Shown here: positions 25,544-32,726 of the stretch, in pieces
Numbering within the stretch: position 1 is the stretch's first letter
How the letters are laid out: the number at the start of each line of letters is the position of its first letter
NCBI GenBank assembly: GCA_002085155.1
Contig: NASX01000010.1
Coordinates: 52,238-116,237, forward strand
Source of the DNA: Sorangiineae bacterium NIC37A_2
GTDB lineage: Bacteria; Myxococcota_A; Polyangia; Polyangiales; Polyangiaceae
Reading direction: 5' to 3'
Length of the DNA: 64,000 nucleotides
Translations under genes and position numbers: made by a program
Notes under the pieces: generated by a model
Seen by the model: only the letters and a program-made list of their open reading frames with translations
Databases searched by the model: none
What the model was told of the DNA's origin: nothing

Positions 25544-26740
25544 GAGTGCACCTGTGAGAACGGAGGAGGAGACGGCTTCTTCTGCGGAGAGAGCCAATGC
25601 ACATCTGATCTCTGCGGCACGGGCGCTTGCATCGAGACGGCCGCTGGCCCCGCCTGCGATTGTCCCCTCGGCACCGGTGGGCTCCACTGTGAGATCGACT
25701 GTTCGGGGCCCCTTGAGTTCTCCTCAGAGCTGGAAGCTGTGGTTCGGCAAAACATCGGCAAAGGTTCCGGAGACATCCTCGCGAGCGAACTAGAAAACTA
25801 CACCAGCCTGAGCGCCTACGACAAAGGCATCTCGGACCTCTCAGGCCTCGAGTGCTGGACAAGCCTGCGCACCATTGATCTCGCCAGCAACAATCTCACC
25901 GACATCAGCGCCCTCGCTGGGCTCTCCCAGCTCACCTCGCTCAACCTGAACTGCAACCCAATCGAGGACCTCACCCCTCTTTCACACCTCTCCCGGCTCA
26001 CATTTCTCAACCTAGAGCTGTATTCCCATTGTCCGAGCGATCTTCCGCTCCCCGACCTCTCCCCGCTGGGGCATTTGCGAAAGCTCACAGGACTACAAAT
26101 CGGGGGACGCAAGGTCGGCTCGATTGAGCCTCTCGGGCACCTCAAGCAGCTCGAACGCTTGATTCTCGTGGACGTCGGGATCTCCGACCTGAGTCCCCTT
26201 TCCGACATGCATCGGCTTTCGGTGCTCTATCTCTACCGCAACGACATCACGTCCATCGCACCGCTGCTCCGAGCTCCTTGGCTGCTCGACCTTTGGCTCC
26301 AGGAGAATCCCTTGAGCAGCCTCGATGGCCTTCAGAGGCTCCCTCGCCTCCTTGAGCTTGAGATCTCGGAGGTCGGCATCAGCGAATCACCTGTCTACAG
26401 CCAGCTGACCCGTTTGCACTCGCTCTCCGCCCAGCGGAACGGAATCGTCGACGCAGCTCCTTTCGGCCATCTCACGGAGGTCGCAGAGATTCAGCTCACC
26501 GACAATGAGATCGAAGACATCGCGCCCTTAGCTCAGCTCACCCGCGTCAAGCACCTCGGCCTCGCCAGCAACAAGATCAAAGACCTCTCTCCCTTCGTCA
26601 ACAACGCTGAGTTTGGAAGTTCCGGTTCCCTCGCCATCGGGGACAACCCCCTCGACTGCGAAACTCAAACCCCTCACATCCAAGCCCTCGAAAGTCGAGG
26701 CATGACCGTATGGCAAGGCAACGGAATTTGCCCGCAATAA
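25544..26740 (+). pseudogene. 3' part of the EGF/LRR lipoprotein gene: EGF end plus leucine-rich repeats
   Basis: The frame starts inside an EGF domain (ECTCENGGGDGFFCG), passes a second EGF-like module (CTSDLCGTGACIETAAGPAC, then CDCPLGTGGLHCEIDC), and then holds about ten leucine-rich repeats of internalin type, for example LRTIDLASNNLTDISAL and LTSLNLNCNPIEDLTPL. The LRR part is fully intact to the TAA at 26738. A GTG at 25739 could start it, but no ribosome site or signal peptide precedes that. With the preceding pieces reordered it would form a 581-residue surface lipoprotein, probably a ligand-binding adhesin-like protein. Confidence 0.8.
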
Positions 26741-26786
26741 GCAAAGTACCCTCTCGCCCCGCCGCCGCGAGGAGCAGATGAGACCT

Positions 26787-26829
26787 TAAAAAACGCGCCA
26801 CGCCCATGGCCCCCCAAGCCATGAGCGTG
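26787..26829 (-). terminator. Terminator for the minus-strand hydrolase gene
   Basis: A 12-bp stem with one mismatch (CACGC-C-CATGGC against GCCATG-A-GCGTG, 7-nt loop, 26799-26829) is followed on the minus strand by GCGCG and six T residues. It sits between two converging genes and may serve both. Confidence 0.7.
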
Positions 26830-26866
26830 ATCGGCGTTTCGTGACGAGGCGGCGAGCCGCGCTGGA

Positions 26867-28096
26867 CTAGGGATTCTTCATCAGGTCGTTCTGTTCGGCC
26901 TGCACCCGGTTATCCGTGCAGAACTTGCAGTTGTTGCCGTAGAAGAAGTTCCTGTTCGCCGTGTCGTTCATGAGGTGAACACGGAACCAAGCCGCGGCCG
27001 ACGACAGGGAAACTCCATTCGCTCCCTGATAGACCCAGCTCCCGTGGTCCGCGTTGAGCTCATTGAGGAAGAAGGCGGGCTGATCGGTGACAGTCTTGAA
27101 GACATCGTGGACCCCGCTGCATTTCACCGTGTCGTCTTTCCCGCCGCAGAAGAACAACATGGGCGTGTGCACTCCCTCGAGGGCGCTGGTTCCGCAAATC
27201 GTGCCAAGAGCCGAGAAGCGGGGATCGGCCGCCGTCTTGCAAGTCGACATGCCCCCGTAGGAATGGCCGAGCTGCCCGATCTTCGTGGTGTCGAGCGCGT
27301 GATAGTAGGGACTGCTCTCATCCTCGGCTTGTTCCAAGATCCAGTCGAGGCCCACGGTGGTCGGATAAGGCTCGCTGCCGGTCGCGGTGCTGAGGGGCGC
27401 CACGACGACAAAACCGTGGGACGCGAGGTGATTCACGATCGGGCCATATTGGCCGCACCATTGGTTGCTCCCGGAGTCGACCACGCACTTCGGCGGATTC
27501 TGCTCCGGATTGTCCCGGTAGCCGTTCGCCCAGATCAAGATCGGGTGACAATGGCCGCTGGTCTTGAGGTTGCTCGGGCGATAGACGTTGAAGCGCTGCT
27601 GTTCGTCACCGTAGATCGGATCAGGAAGGACGCCCGCGAGAGGTCCGACTTTCTTGTCAGCGGTGACCTGGAAAGGACCCGCCTTCGTCGGATCGGCCGT
27701 CGGGAATGGATTGCCGGTGCAGCTGCTCGTCAGGCCGCCCCCTGTGCCGCCGACTCCCGTCGTACCGCCGGTATCGCTCTCACCGCCGGTACCGCTCCCT
27801 GGCTCTCCCCCGGAAGCCGCACCACCCGTCGTGGTTCCACTGTCGCCGCCCGTCGAGCCCACAGCACCACCGCTGGATGCGCCGCCGCTCTCGCTCGCGC
27901 CGCCGGAGCTCGTCGCGCCGCCGCTCTCGCTCGCGCCACCCGAGCTCGTCGCTCCACCGGCAGCGGCGCCTCCGCTGGTCGTCGCATCCCCGCCCGTTCC
28001 CACCGCTCCGCCGCTCGCGACACCGTCGCCACTCGAGCCGGTCCCGCACGCCGCGGTGGAAACGCACACGCCCCAAACAACTAGCCAACGCCTCAT
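26867..28096 (-). CDS. Alpha/beta-hydrolase (cutinase/dienelactone-hydrolase-like) lipoprotein
   Basis: 409-residue lipoprotein (STAAC lipobox, Cys17) with a Gly/Ser/Thr linker of about 105 residues that contains a 12-residue tandem repeat. The alpha/beta-hydrolase domain has PILIWANGYRDN, the nucleophile motif GQLGHSYGGMST, an acid region FFCGGKDDTV, and a His in LNADHGSW. The arrangement resembles surface esterases such as cutinase-like or chlorophyllase-like enzymes. Five Cys in the C-terminal third may form disulfides. The ATG at 28096 starts the signal peptide directly. The substrate is unknown. Confidence 0.85.
   Translation of the reverse strand: MRRWLVVWGVCVSTAACGTGSSGDGVASGGAVGTGGDATTSGGAAAGGATSSGGASESGGATSSGGASESGGASSGGAVGSTGGDSGTTTGGAASGGEPGSGTGGESDTGGTTGVGGTGGGLTSSCTGNPFPTADPTKAGPFQVTADKKVGPLAGVLPDPIYGDEQQRFNVYRPSNLKTSGHCHPILIWANGYRDNPEQNPPKCVVDSGSNQWCGQYGPIVNHLASHGFVVVAPLSTATGSEPYPTTVGLDWILEQAEDESSPYYHALDTTKIGQLGHSYGGMSTCKTAADPRFSALGTICGTSALEGVHTPMLFFCGGKDDTVKCSGVHDVFKTVTDQPAFFLNELNADHGSWVYQGANGVSLSSAAAWFRVHLMNDTANRNFFYGNNCKFCTDNRVQAEQNDLMKNP
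27880..27951. repeat. 36-bp tandem duplication in the linker of the hydrolase gene
   Basis: Two adjacent near-identical 36-bp units (27880-27915 and 27916-27951) encode two copies of a 12-residue Ser/Gly/Ala/Glu linker unit. The period is a multiple of three, so linker length can change without shifting the frame. Confidence 0.8.
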
Positions 28097-28533
28097 GGTG
28101 ATTCTGTCCTCGCGCAGCCATTCTGCGCCGTCAAGCGCTTTGTCCCCCCTCTCCCCGACTCATCACGCTTGGAAGCGCTTGCCCCGTGGTCAAGCGTTCA
28201 TCGGTACTGGGCGGACGCCCTCTCCCCGCGTTCGGCCCCAGAATCAGCCCCCGACCGCGCCCCCCGGCCGCGACCGCCCTGGCTAGAAAACTTCGGCCTT
28301 AGGGGACCCCGCGGCCGTAACGGCGGGCTCATTCTCGGTGGCGGCAGACCGAAGTGATCCCTCTGAAGACTTCGTCGGCTCTGTGAGCGACGAAAGGGCC
28401 TACTCATCAGTTCTCACGACGAGCAGGGCGCGCCTCATCGGTGAGCAACGAACGGAGAGGCTCCGCTGAGAAGCGACAAGCACGCCGAGTTTCATCCGTC
28501 AACTTAGCCTTTTCGGAGGACCCACCATGGAGT

Positions 28534-28583
28534 GTGAAGAGCCGTGAAGAGCCGTGAAGAGCCGTGAAGAGCCGTGAAGAGCC
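28534..28583. repeat. Five perfect copies of a 10-bp tandem repeat
   Basis: GTGAAGAGCC is repeated five times without mismatch. The copy number is prone to slippage. It lies in non-coding DNA between the hydrolase gene and the tRNA region. Confidence 0.95.
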
Positions 28584-28607
28584 AGCCGCCCATGGCCACA
28601 AAAGCAA

Positions 28608-28641
28608 AAACCCGTCGGTCTCAGGTGAGACCAACGGGTTT
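28608..28641 (-). terminator. Hairpin next to the deleted tRNA copy
   Basis: The arms AAACCCGT-C-GGTCTC and GAGACC-A-ACGGGTTT form a 14-bp stem with one mismatch and a 4-nt loop. On the minus strand it ends in GGGTTTTT, a good intrinsic terminator. It lies directly after the CCA end of the shortened tRNA copy. Confidence 0.65.
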
Positions 28642-28670
28642 GGTTGCGCGGGCAGGATTTGTGCCGCGCC
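28641..28670 (-). pseudogene. Internally deleted copy of the initiator tRNA gene
   Basis: On the minus strand GGCGCGG is followed almost at once by AAATCCTG, CCCGCGC and AACCA. Nineteen bases (GTTGCGCGGGCAGGATTTG on the plus strand) are identical to the 3' end of the intact tRNA-fMet 150 bp away. Both halves of the acceptor stem survive, but the D arm, the anticodon arm and most of the T arm are missing. Unlike the intact gene, this copy encodes the CCA. Confidence 0.65.
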
Positions 28671-28752
28671 AAATGTTCGGCTCCCCTATCACTCCTCGAT
28701 AACGAAGTTGCTCACTCTGACTCAGGCGGCCCAAATCCTGCCCGAAATGGGA

Positions 28753-28782
28753 AGAGGCCGGTCTCCGAAGGAGCCGGCCTCT
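28753..28782 (-). terminator. Terminator of tRNA-fMet
   Basis: AGAGGCCGG pairs perfectly with CCGGCCTCT, and an inner CTCC/GGAG stem caps a GAA loop (TTC on the minus strand). It lies 11 bp after the tRNA 3' end in transcription order. Confidence 0.75.
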
Positions 28783-28792
28783 GACCAGTTTG

Positions 28793-28866
<74 letters not shown>

Positions 28867-29073
28867 TCAGGAGCCGCAAACATAGTGACGGGCCTCGGGG
28901 TGTCAAGGAGGATCTGCTGAACTTGGGTGCAGGCGGGAGGGGCTCTTTGGGGCAAAGGGCGAACGCGCCGAGACGGGGGCTTTGGGTGGGGAGAAAGGGG
29001 GGCGGCGATTCTTGGAGGGCGGTCCGGGGAAGCGGTTCGCTCTGGCGGGGGTGACGCCTAGACTCGGGGGGCT

Positions 29074-30504
29074 TTGGCAGAAAAGACCTTGGATCCTTCG
29101 ACGAGGCGGATTCTGCCTTGGCTCGTTGCTGTCGCGTTTTTCATGCAAACGCTCGACTCGACGATTCTGAATACTGCCTTGCCGTCGATGGCCCGGAGTC
29201 TCGGGGAGAGTCCGCTGCGGATGCAGTCGGTGGTCGTCTCCTACATGCTGACGGTGGCCCTGCTCATTCCCGCTTCCGGCTTCCTCGCGGACCGCTTCGG
29301 GACCAGGCGCGTATTTGCGACGGCGATCGTGCTCTTCACGGTCGGCTCCGTGACCTGCGCCGCTGCGCGCACCTTAAACGAGCTCGTTCTCGCCCGCGTC
29401 CTCCAGGGGGTCGGCGGGTCGCTTCTCTTGCCTGTCGGGCGTCTCACGATCCTCAAAGCCGTCCCGCGCAGTGAACTGCTCAGCGTGCTCGCCTTCGTCA
29501 CGATCCCAGGGCTCATCGGGCCGCTCGTCGGCCCCACGCTCGGCGGGATCTTGGTCGAGACCCTGAGCTGGCACTGGATCTTCCTCATCAACGTGCCGAT
29601 GGGCGTGCTCGGAACGGCCCTCGCCCTGAAGTACATGCCCGAGATTCGCGAAGAGCGAACTCCTTTCGATTGGCTCGGTTTTATCCTGGTCGGTGTCGGC
29701 ATGGTCGGCATCTCGGTCTCCCTCGAGGCCTTCGCGGAGGGCTCGATGCCCAAAGGCGGCACCACGATCACGCTCGTGCTCGGCCTCGCCTCCTTCGCCG
29801 CCTATGTCTTGCACCAGACGCGCGTCCCCTACCCCCTTTTTCACCCGGGCCTCTGGCGCATTCACTCCTTCTCCGTCGGCCTCGCGGGCAATCTGTTCGC
29901 GCGCCTCGGCTCCGGAGCGATGCCTTACCTGAGTCCGCTCTTCCTGCAGGTCGGGCTCGGAAAGCCGCCGACCGTCGCGGGCATGTTCATGGCCTTTGCG
30001 GTGCTCGGCGCCATGGGCTCGAAGATCATCGTCGAGAAGCTCGTCGCGCGTCTCGGCTACCGCCGCTTCCTGCTCACGAACACGGCTCTGCTCGGGATCA
30101 CGATGATGGGCTTTGCGTGGCTGCCGGAGGACGTCTCCGCCGTGCGTCTCGCTGCGCACCTCTTCATCTTCGGCATCTTCAACTCGCTCCAGTTCTCCTC
30201 CATGAACACTCTCACCCTGAGTGAGCTCGACGGCGAGACGGCCAGCAGCGGCAACAGCCTGCTCTCGATGATCATGCAGCTCTCGATGAGCTTCGGAGTC
30301 GCCTCTGGCGCCGCCATCTTGTCGGCCTTCGCTCGCGGGGACGCAGCGCGCGCCTCGGTCCAAGAAGTGAGCGTCCTGCACGCGTTTCAGAACACCTACA
30401 TTTGCGTGGGACTGCTCGCGCTGCTCTCGTCGCTCGTCTTCTGGCAGCTCTCGGAGAAAGACGGCGCCCCGGCCAGCGCGGAGGGTCCGCCGAGCGAGCT
30501 TTGA
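29074..30504 (+). CDS. MFS drug exporter, DHA2 (EmrB/QacA-like) family
   Basis: 476-residue inner-membrane proton-coupled exporter with about 14 hydrophobic segments. The DHA2 signature TLDSTILNTALPSMA is in the first helix, FLADRFGTRR is the loop 2-3 motif A, and GGSLLLPVGRL precedes the central region with GPLVGPTLGG (motif C). Substrates are probably lipophilic or toxic compounds. No membrane-fusion partner or regulator is adjacent. The start is a TTG at 29074 with a run of six G upstream. It lies 103 bp before the ABC transporter operon and may be co-transcribed with it. Confidence 0.9.
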   Translation: MAEKTLDPSTRRILPWLVAVAFFMQTLDSTILNTALPSMARSLGESPLRMQSVVVSYMLTVALLIPASGFLADRFGTRRVFATAIVLFTVGSVTCAAARTLNELVLARVLQGVGGSLLLPVGRLTILKAVPRSELLSVLAFVTIPGLIGPLVGPTLGGILVETLSWHWIFLINVPMGVLGTALALKYMPEIREERTPFDWLGFILVGVGMVGISVSLEAFAEGSMPKGGTTITLVLGLASFAAYVLHQTRVPYPLFHPGLWRIHSFSVGLAGNLFARLGSGAMPYLSPLFLQVGLGKPPTVAGMFMAFAVLGAMGSKIIVEKLVARLGYRRFLLTNTALLGITMMGFAWLPEDVSAVRLAAHLFIFGIFNSLQFSSMNTLTLSELDGETASSGNSLLSMIMQLSMSFGVASGAAILSAFARGDAARASVQEVSVLHAFQNTYICVGLLALLSSLVFWQLSEKDGAPASAEGPPSEL

Positions 30505-30606
30505 GCTCGACCGGGCCGGAGTTCCACAAGCTCGACGAGAAAAGTCGCACGCAGATCCTGGCTCAGCGCGCGTTTCTTTGACACGGTCTCGCCCCGAAAG
30601 ACGACC

Positions 30607-31542
30607 ATGAGCGAACCTCCGATTTTCTGCCAGGGTCTCACGAAGAAGTACGACAAGAAGCTCGCCGTCGCCGGCATCGATCTCGAGGTCCCGCCCGGCA
30701 TCTGCTTCGGTCTGCTCGGACCGAACGGCGCTGGCAAGACGACGACCGTCGAGATGCTCGAAGGGCTCAATCACCCGACGTCGGGGACGATTCGCCTGTT
30801 CGGAAAGAGCTGGGGCGCGGGGTACGATCAGGAGCTTCGGGAGCGGATCGGAGTTCAGCTCCAGCAAACGGAGCTCGCCGACAAGCTCACTGTCGAAGAA
30901 GTGATTCGCTTGTTCCGCTCCTTCTACGATCGAGGGCGCCCCGTCGATGACCTCCTCCGCGCTGTAGCCCTCGAAGAGGAGCGCAACCAGCGTTTCCACA
31001 CCCTCTCCGGCGGCCAAAAACAGCGGGTCGCCTTAGCGACCGCCCTCGCTGGCGCGCCGGACCTCCTGTTCCTCGATGAGCCGACGACCGGCCTCGATCC
31101 GCGGGCGCGCCAGCTGCTCTGGGAAGTCGTCGAACGCTTCCGGGACGACGGCGGGACCGTCGTCATCACGACCCACTACATGGAAGAAGCGGCCGCGCTC
31201 TGTGACGACATCGCCATCATGGACGGCGGAAAGATCATCGCGCGCGGCTCGCCCCGCGCGCTCATCGACTCTCTCGGTCGCGTCCAGTTCGTCGAGTTCG
31301 AGACGGAAGTTCCGCTGCCCGATCTCGACCGGCTCCGGCGTCTCTCCGCCGTGACCCACGTCGACCTGCTGCGTGGGCGCTATCGCCTGACCACGGATCG
31401 CTCCCTCGAGGCCCTTTCGACGGTCATTTCGGGCCTCGCCGGCGAGAAAATCGAACCCCGCGGGCTCACCACGAAGATCGCGACGCTCGACGACGTGTTC
31501 TTGGCGCTGACCGGGAAAGAGCTCGGAGAAGAAGATTCATGA
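30607..31542 (+). CDS. ABC-2 type exporter, ATP-binding subunit
   Basis: 311-residue ATPase with Walker A GPNGAGKTTTVEML, signature LSGGQKQRVALATAL, Walker B LLFLDEPTTGLD and the switch His in VVITTHYMEE. The last 80 residues form the C-terminal extension typical of DrrA/CcmA-like exporters. It overlaps the permease gene by 4 bp (ATGA). The pair probably exports a drug, lipid or polysaccharide; the cargo cannot be told from sequence. Confidence 0.95.
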   Translation: MSEPPIFCQGLTKKYDKKLAVAGIDLEVPPGICFGLLGPNGAGKTTTVEMLEGLNHPTSGTIRLFGKSWGAGYDQELRERIGVQLQQTELADKLTVEEVIRLFRSFYDRGRPVDDLLRAVALEEERNQRFHTLSGGQKQRVALATALAGAPDLLFLDEPTTGLDPRARQLLWEVVERFRDDGGTVVITTHYMEEAAALCDDIAIMDGGKIIARGSPRALIDSLGRVQFVEFETEVPLPDLDRLRRLSAVTHVDLLRGRYRLTTDRSLEALSTVISGLAGEKIEPRGLTTKIATLDDVFLALTGKELGEEDS

Positions 31543-32591
31543 GTGAGGAAAAACTGAATCCCCTCGTTGAGCTCGTGCTCGCTCGTCTGCGCGAGTTCTA
31601 TCGAGAGCCGGCGATCGTGTTCTGGGTCTTTGGCTTTCCGCTCTTGATGGCCCTCGGTCTCGGGGCCGCTTTCCGCTCGAAGCCCCCGGAACTTCCGCGC
31701 ATCGGCGTCGTGATGGTCGAAGAGAGCGCCGAGAGCCTTGAGCTCCTCGAAAAGCTCAAAGCCCACCCGGCGGCGATCACCGAAGTATACGACCGAGAAT
31801 CCGCAGACCGCGCTCTTTCTCGAGCGAAGGTCGACGTGCTCGTGCTGTTCGACGCCCAGGGTTACGAGACGGTCATCGACGCAACCCAGGAGAAAGGGGC
31901 GCGAGCGCAGCTCGAGGCCCGGGATATCCTGCAGACCGCTGCGGGCCGCAAAGATCCGCTTCGCGAGCGCCACTCTCGCGTCACCAAGCCCGGCTCCCGC
32001 TACGTCGACTTCCTGATTCCGGGCATCCTCGGCATGAACATCATGGGCTCGAGCTTGTGGGGCGTCGGGTACAACCTCGTCGTCGCGCGCAAACGGAAGC
32101 TCCTGCGCCGTTATGGCGTCACGCCGATGCGCCGACCCCATTTCCTCCTCTCCTATTTCATCTCGCGCTCCTTATTCCTTGTCCTCGAGCTCGGGGTGCT
32201 GGTGGCGTTTGGAAAGCTGTTCTTCGGGATGACGGTGCAAGGAGGGCTCCTCTCCCTGGTCGTCATTTCCATCCTCGGCGCCGCCGCGTTCGCGGGTATT
32301 TCACTCGTGATCGGGGCGCGCATCTCGAACACCGAGACGGCCAACGGTTGGACCAATCTGGTGCAGATGCCGATGTGGCTGCTCTCAGGGGTCTTCTTCA
32401 CCTACGAGCGTTTCCCCGAGTTCCTCCACACGCCGATCCGGATGCTCCCGCTCACGGCCCTCGTGGACGGGCTCCGGGGCGTTTATAACGACGGACTCAC
32501 CCTCGCAGGCCTGCTCCCCGAGGTCCTCGTACTGGCTGTTTGGGGCACTGTCGGCTTTCTGATCGCCCTCCGCACCTTCCGCTGGCAATGA
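31539..32591 (+). CDS. ABC-2 type exporter, permease subunit
   Basis: 350-residue membrane protein: one N-terminal helix (about 25-42), a periplasmic domain of about 110 residues, then five helices starting at VDFLIPGILGMNIMGSSLWG, the usual ABC-2 membrane motif. GWTNLVQMPMWLLSGVFFTY is the second conserved part. Translation is coupled to the ATPase gene by an ATGA overlap. The subunits would assemble as a 2+2 complex in the inner membrane. Confidence 0.9.
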   Translation: MSEEKLNPLVELVLARLREFYREPAIVFWVFGFPLLMALGLGAAFRSKPPELPRIGVVMVEESAESLELLEKLKAHPAAITEVYDRESADRALSRAKVDVLVLFDAQGYETVIDATQEKGARAQLEARDILQTAAGRKDPLRERHSRVTKPGSRYVDFLIPGILGMNIMGSSLWGVGYNLVVARKRKLLRRYGVTPMRRPHFLLSYFISRSLFLVLELGVLVAFGKLFFGMTVQGGLLSLVVISILGAAAFAGISLVIGARISNTETANGWTNLVQMPMWLLSGVFFTYERFPEFLHTPIRMLPLTALVDGLRGVYNDGLTLAGLLPEVLVLAVWGTVGFLIALRTFRWQ

Positions 32592-32726
32592 GCCAAGCCG
32601 CGCCCCCCCGGGTCGCGCCGTGGTTCACCTGTGCCCGGACCCCCCCTCTCGCGCCAGGGAACGGAGCGAGCCAGGACCTGGCGACTCAGAGTGACCGCTT
32701 TGGGCCAAAACGCCCTCCGCGCGCTC

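Larger units (their letters stand above)
28097..28792. other. Repeat-rich intergenic region before tRNA-fMet
   Basis: About 700 bp with no supportable protein gene. It contains a 5 x 10-bp tandem repeat (28534-28583), a strong inverted repeat (28608-28641), a shortened copy of the initiator tRNA gene (28641-28670), and the terminator of the intact tRNA gene (28753-28782). Nothing recognisable lies in 28097-28533 beyond the presumed promoter of the hydrolase gene. Confidence 0.7.

Noticed and set aside
24737..25687. A 316-residue minus-strand Gly-rich/EGF protein
   Set aside because: It is the inverted middle of a plus-strand gene plus antisense sequence on both sides. It has no signal peptide or ribosome site, and its C-terminal third matches no family.
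28534..28583. Possible CRISPR array
   Set aside because: The 10-bp units are directly adjacent with no spacers, so it is a simple tandem repeat.
31380..32141. Long minus-strand ORF opposite the ABC transporter genes
   Set aside because: It is antisense to two clear coding regions and has no recognisable features.
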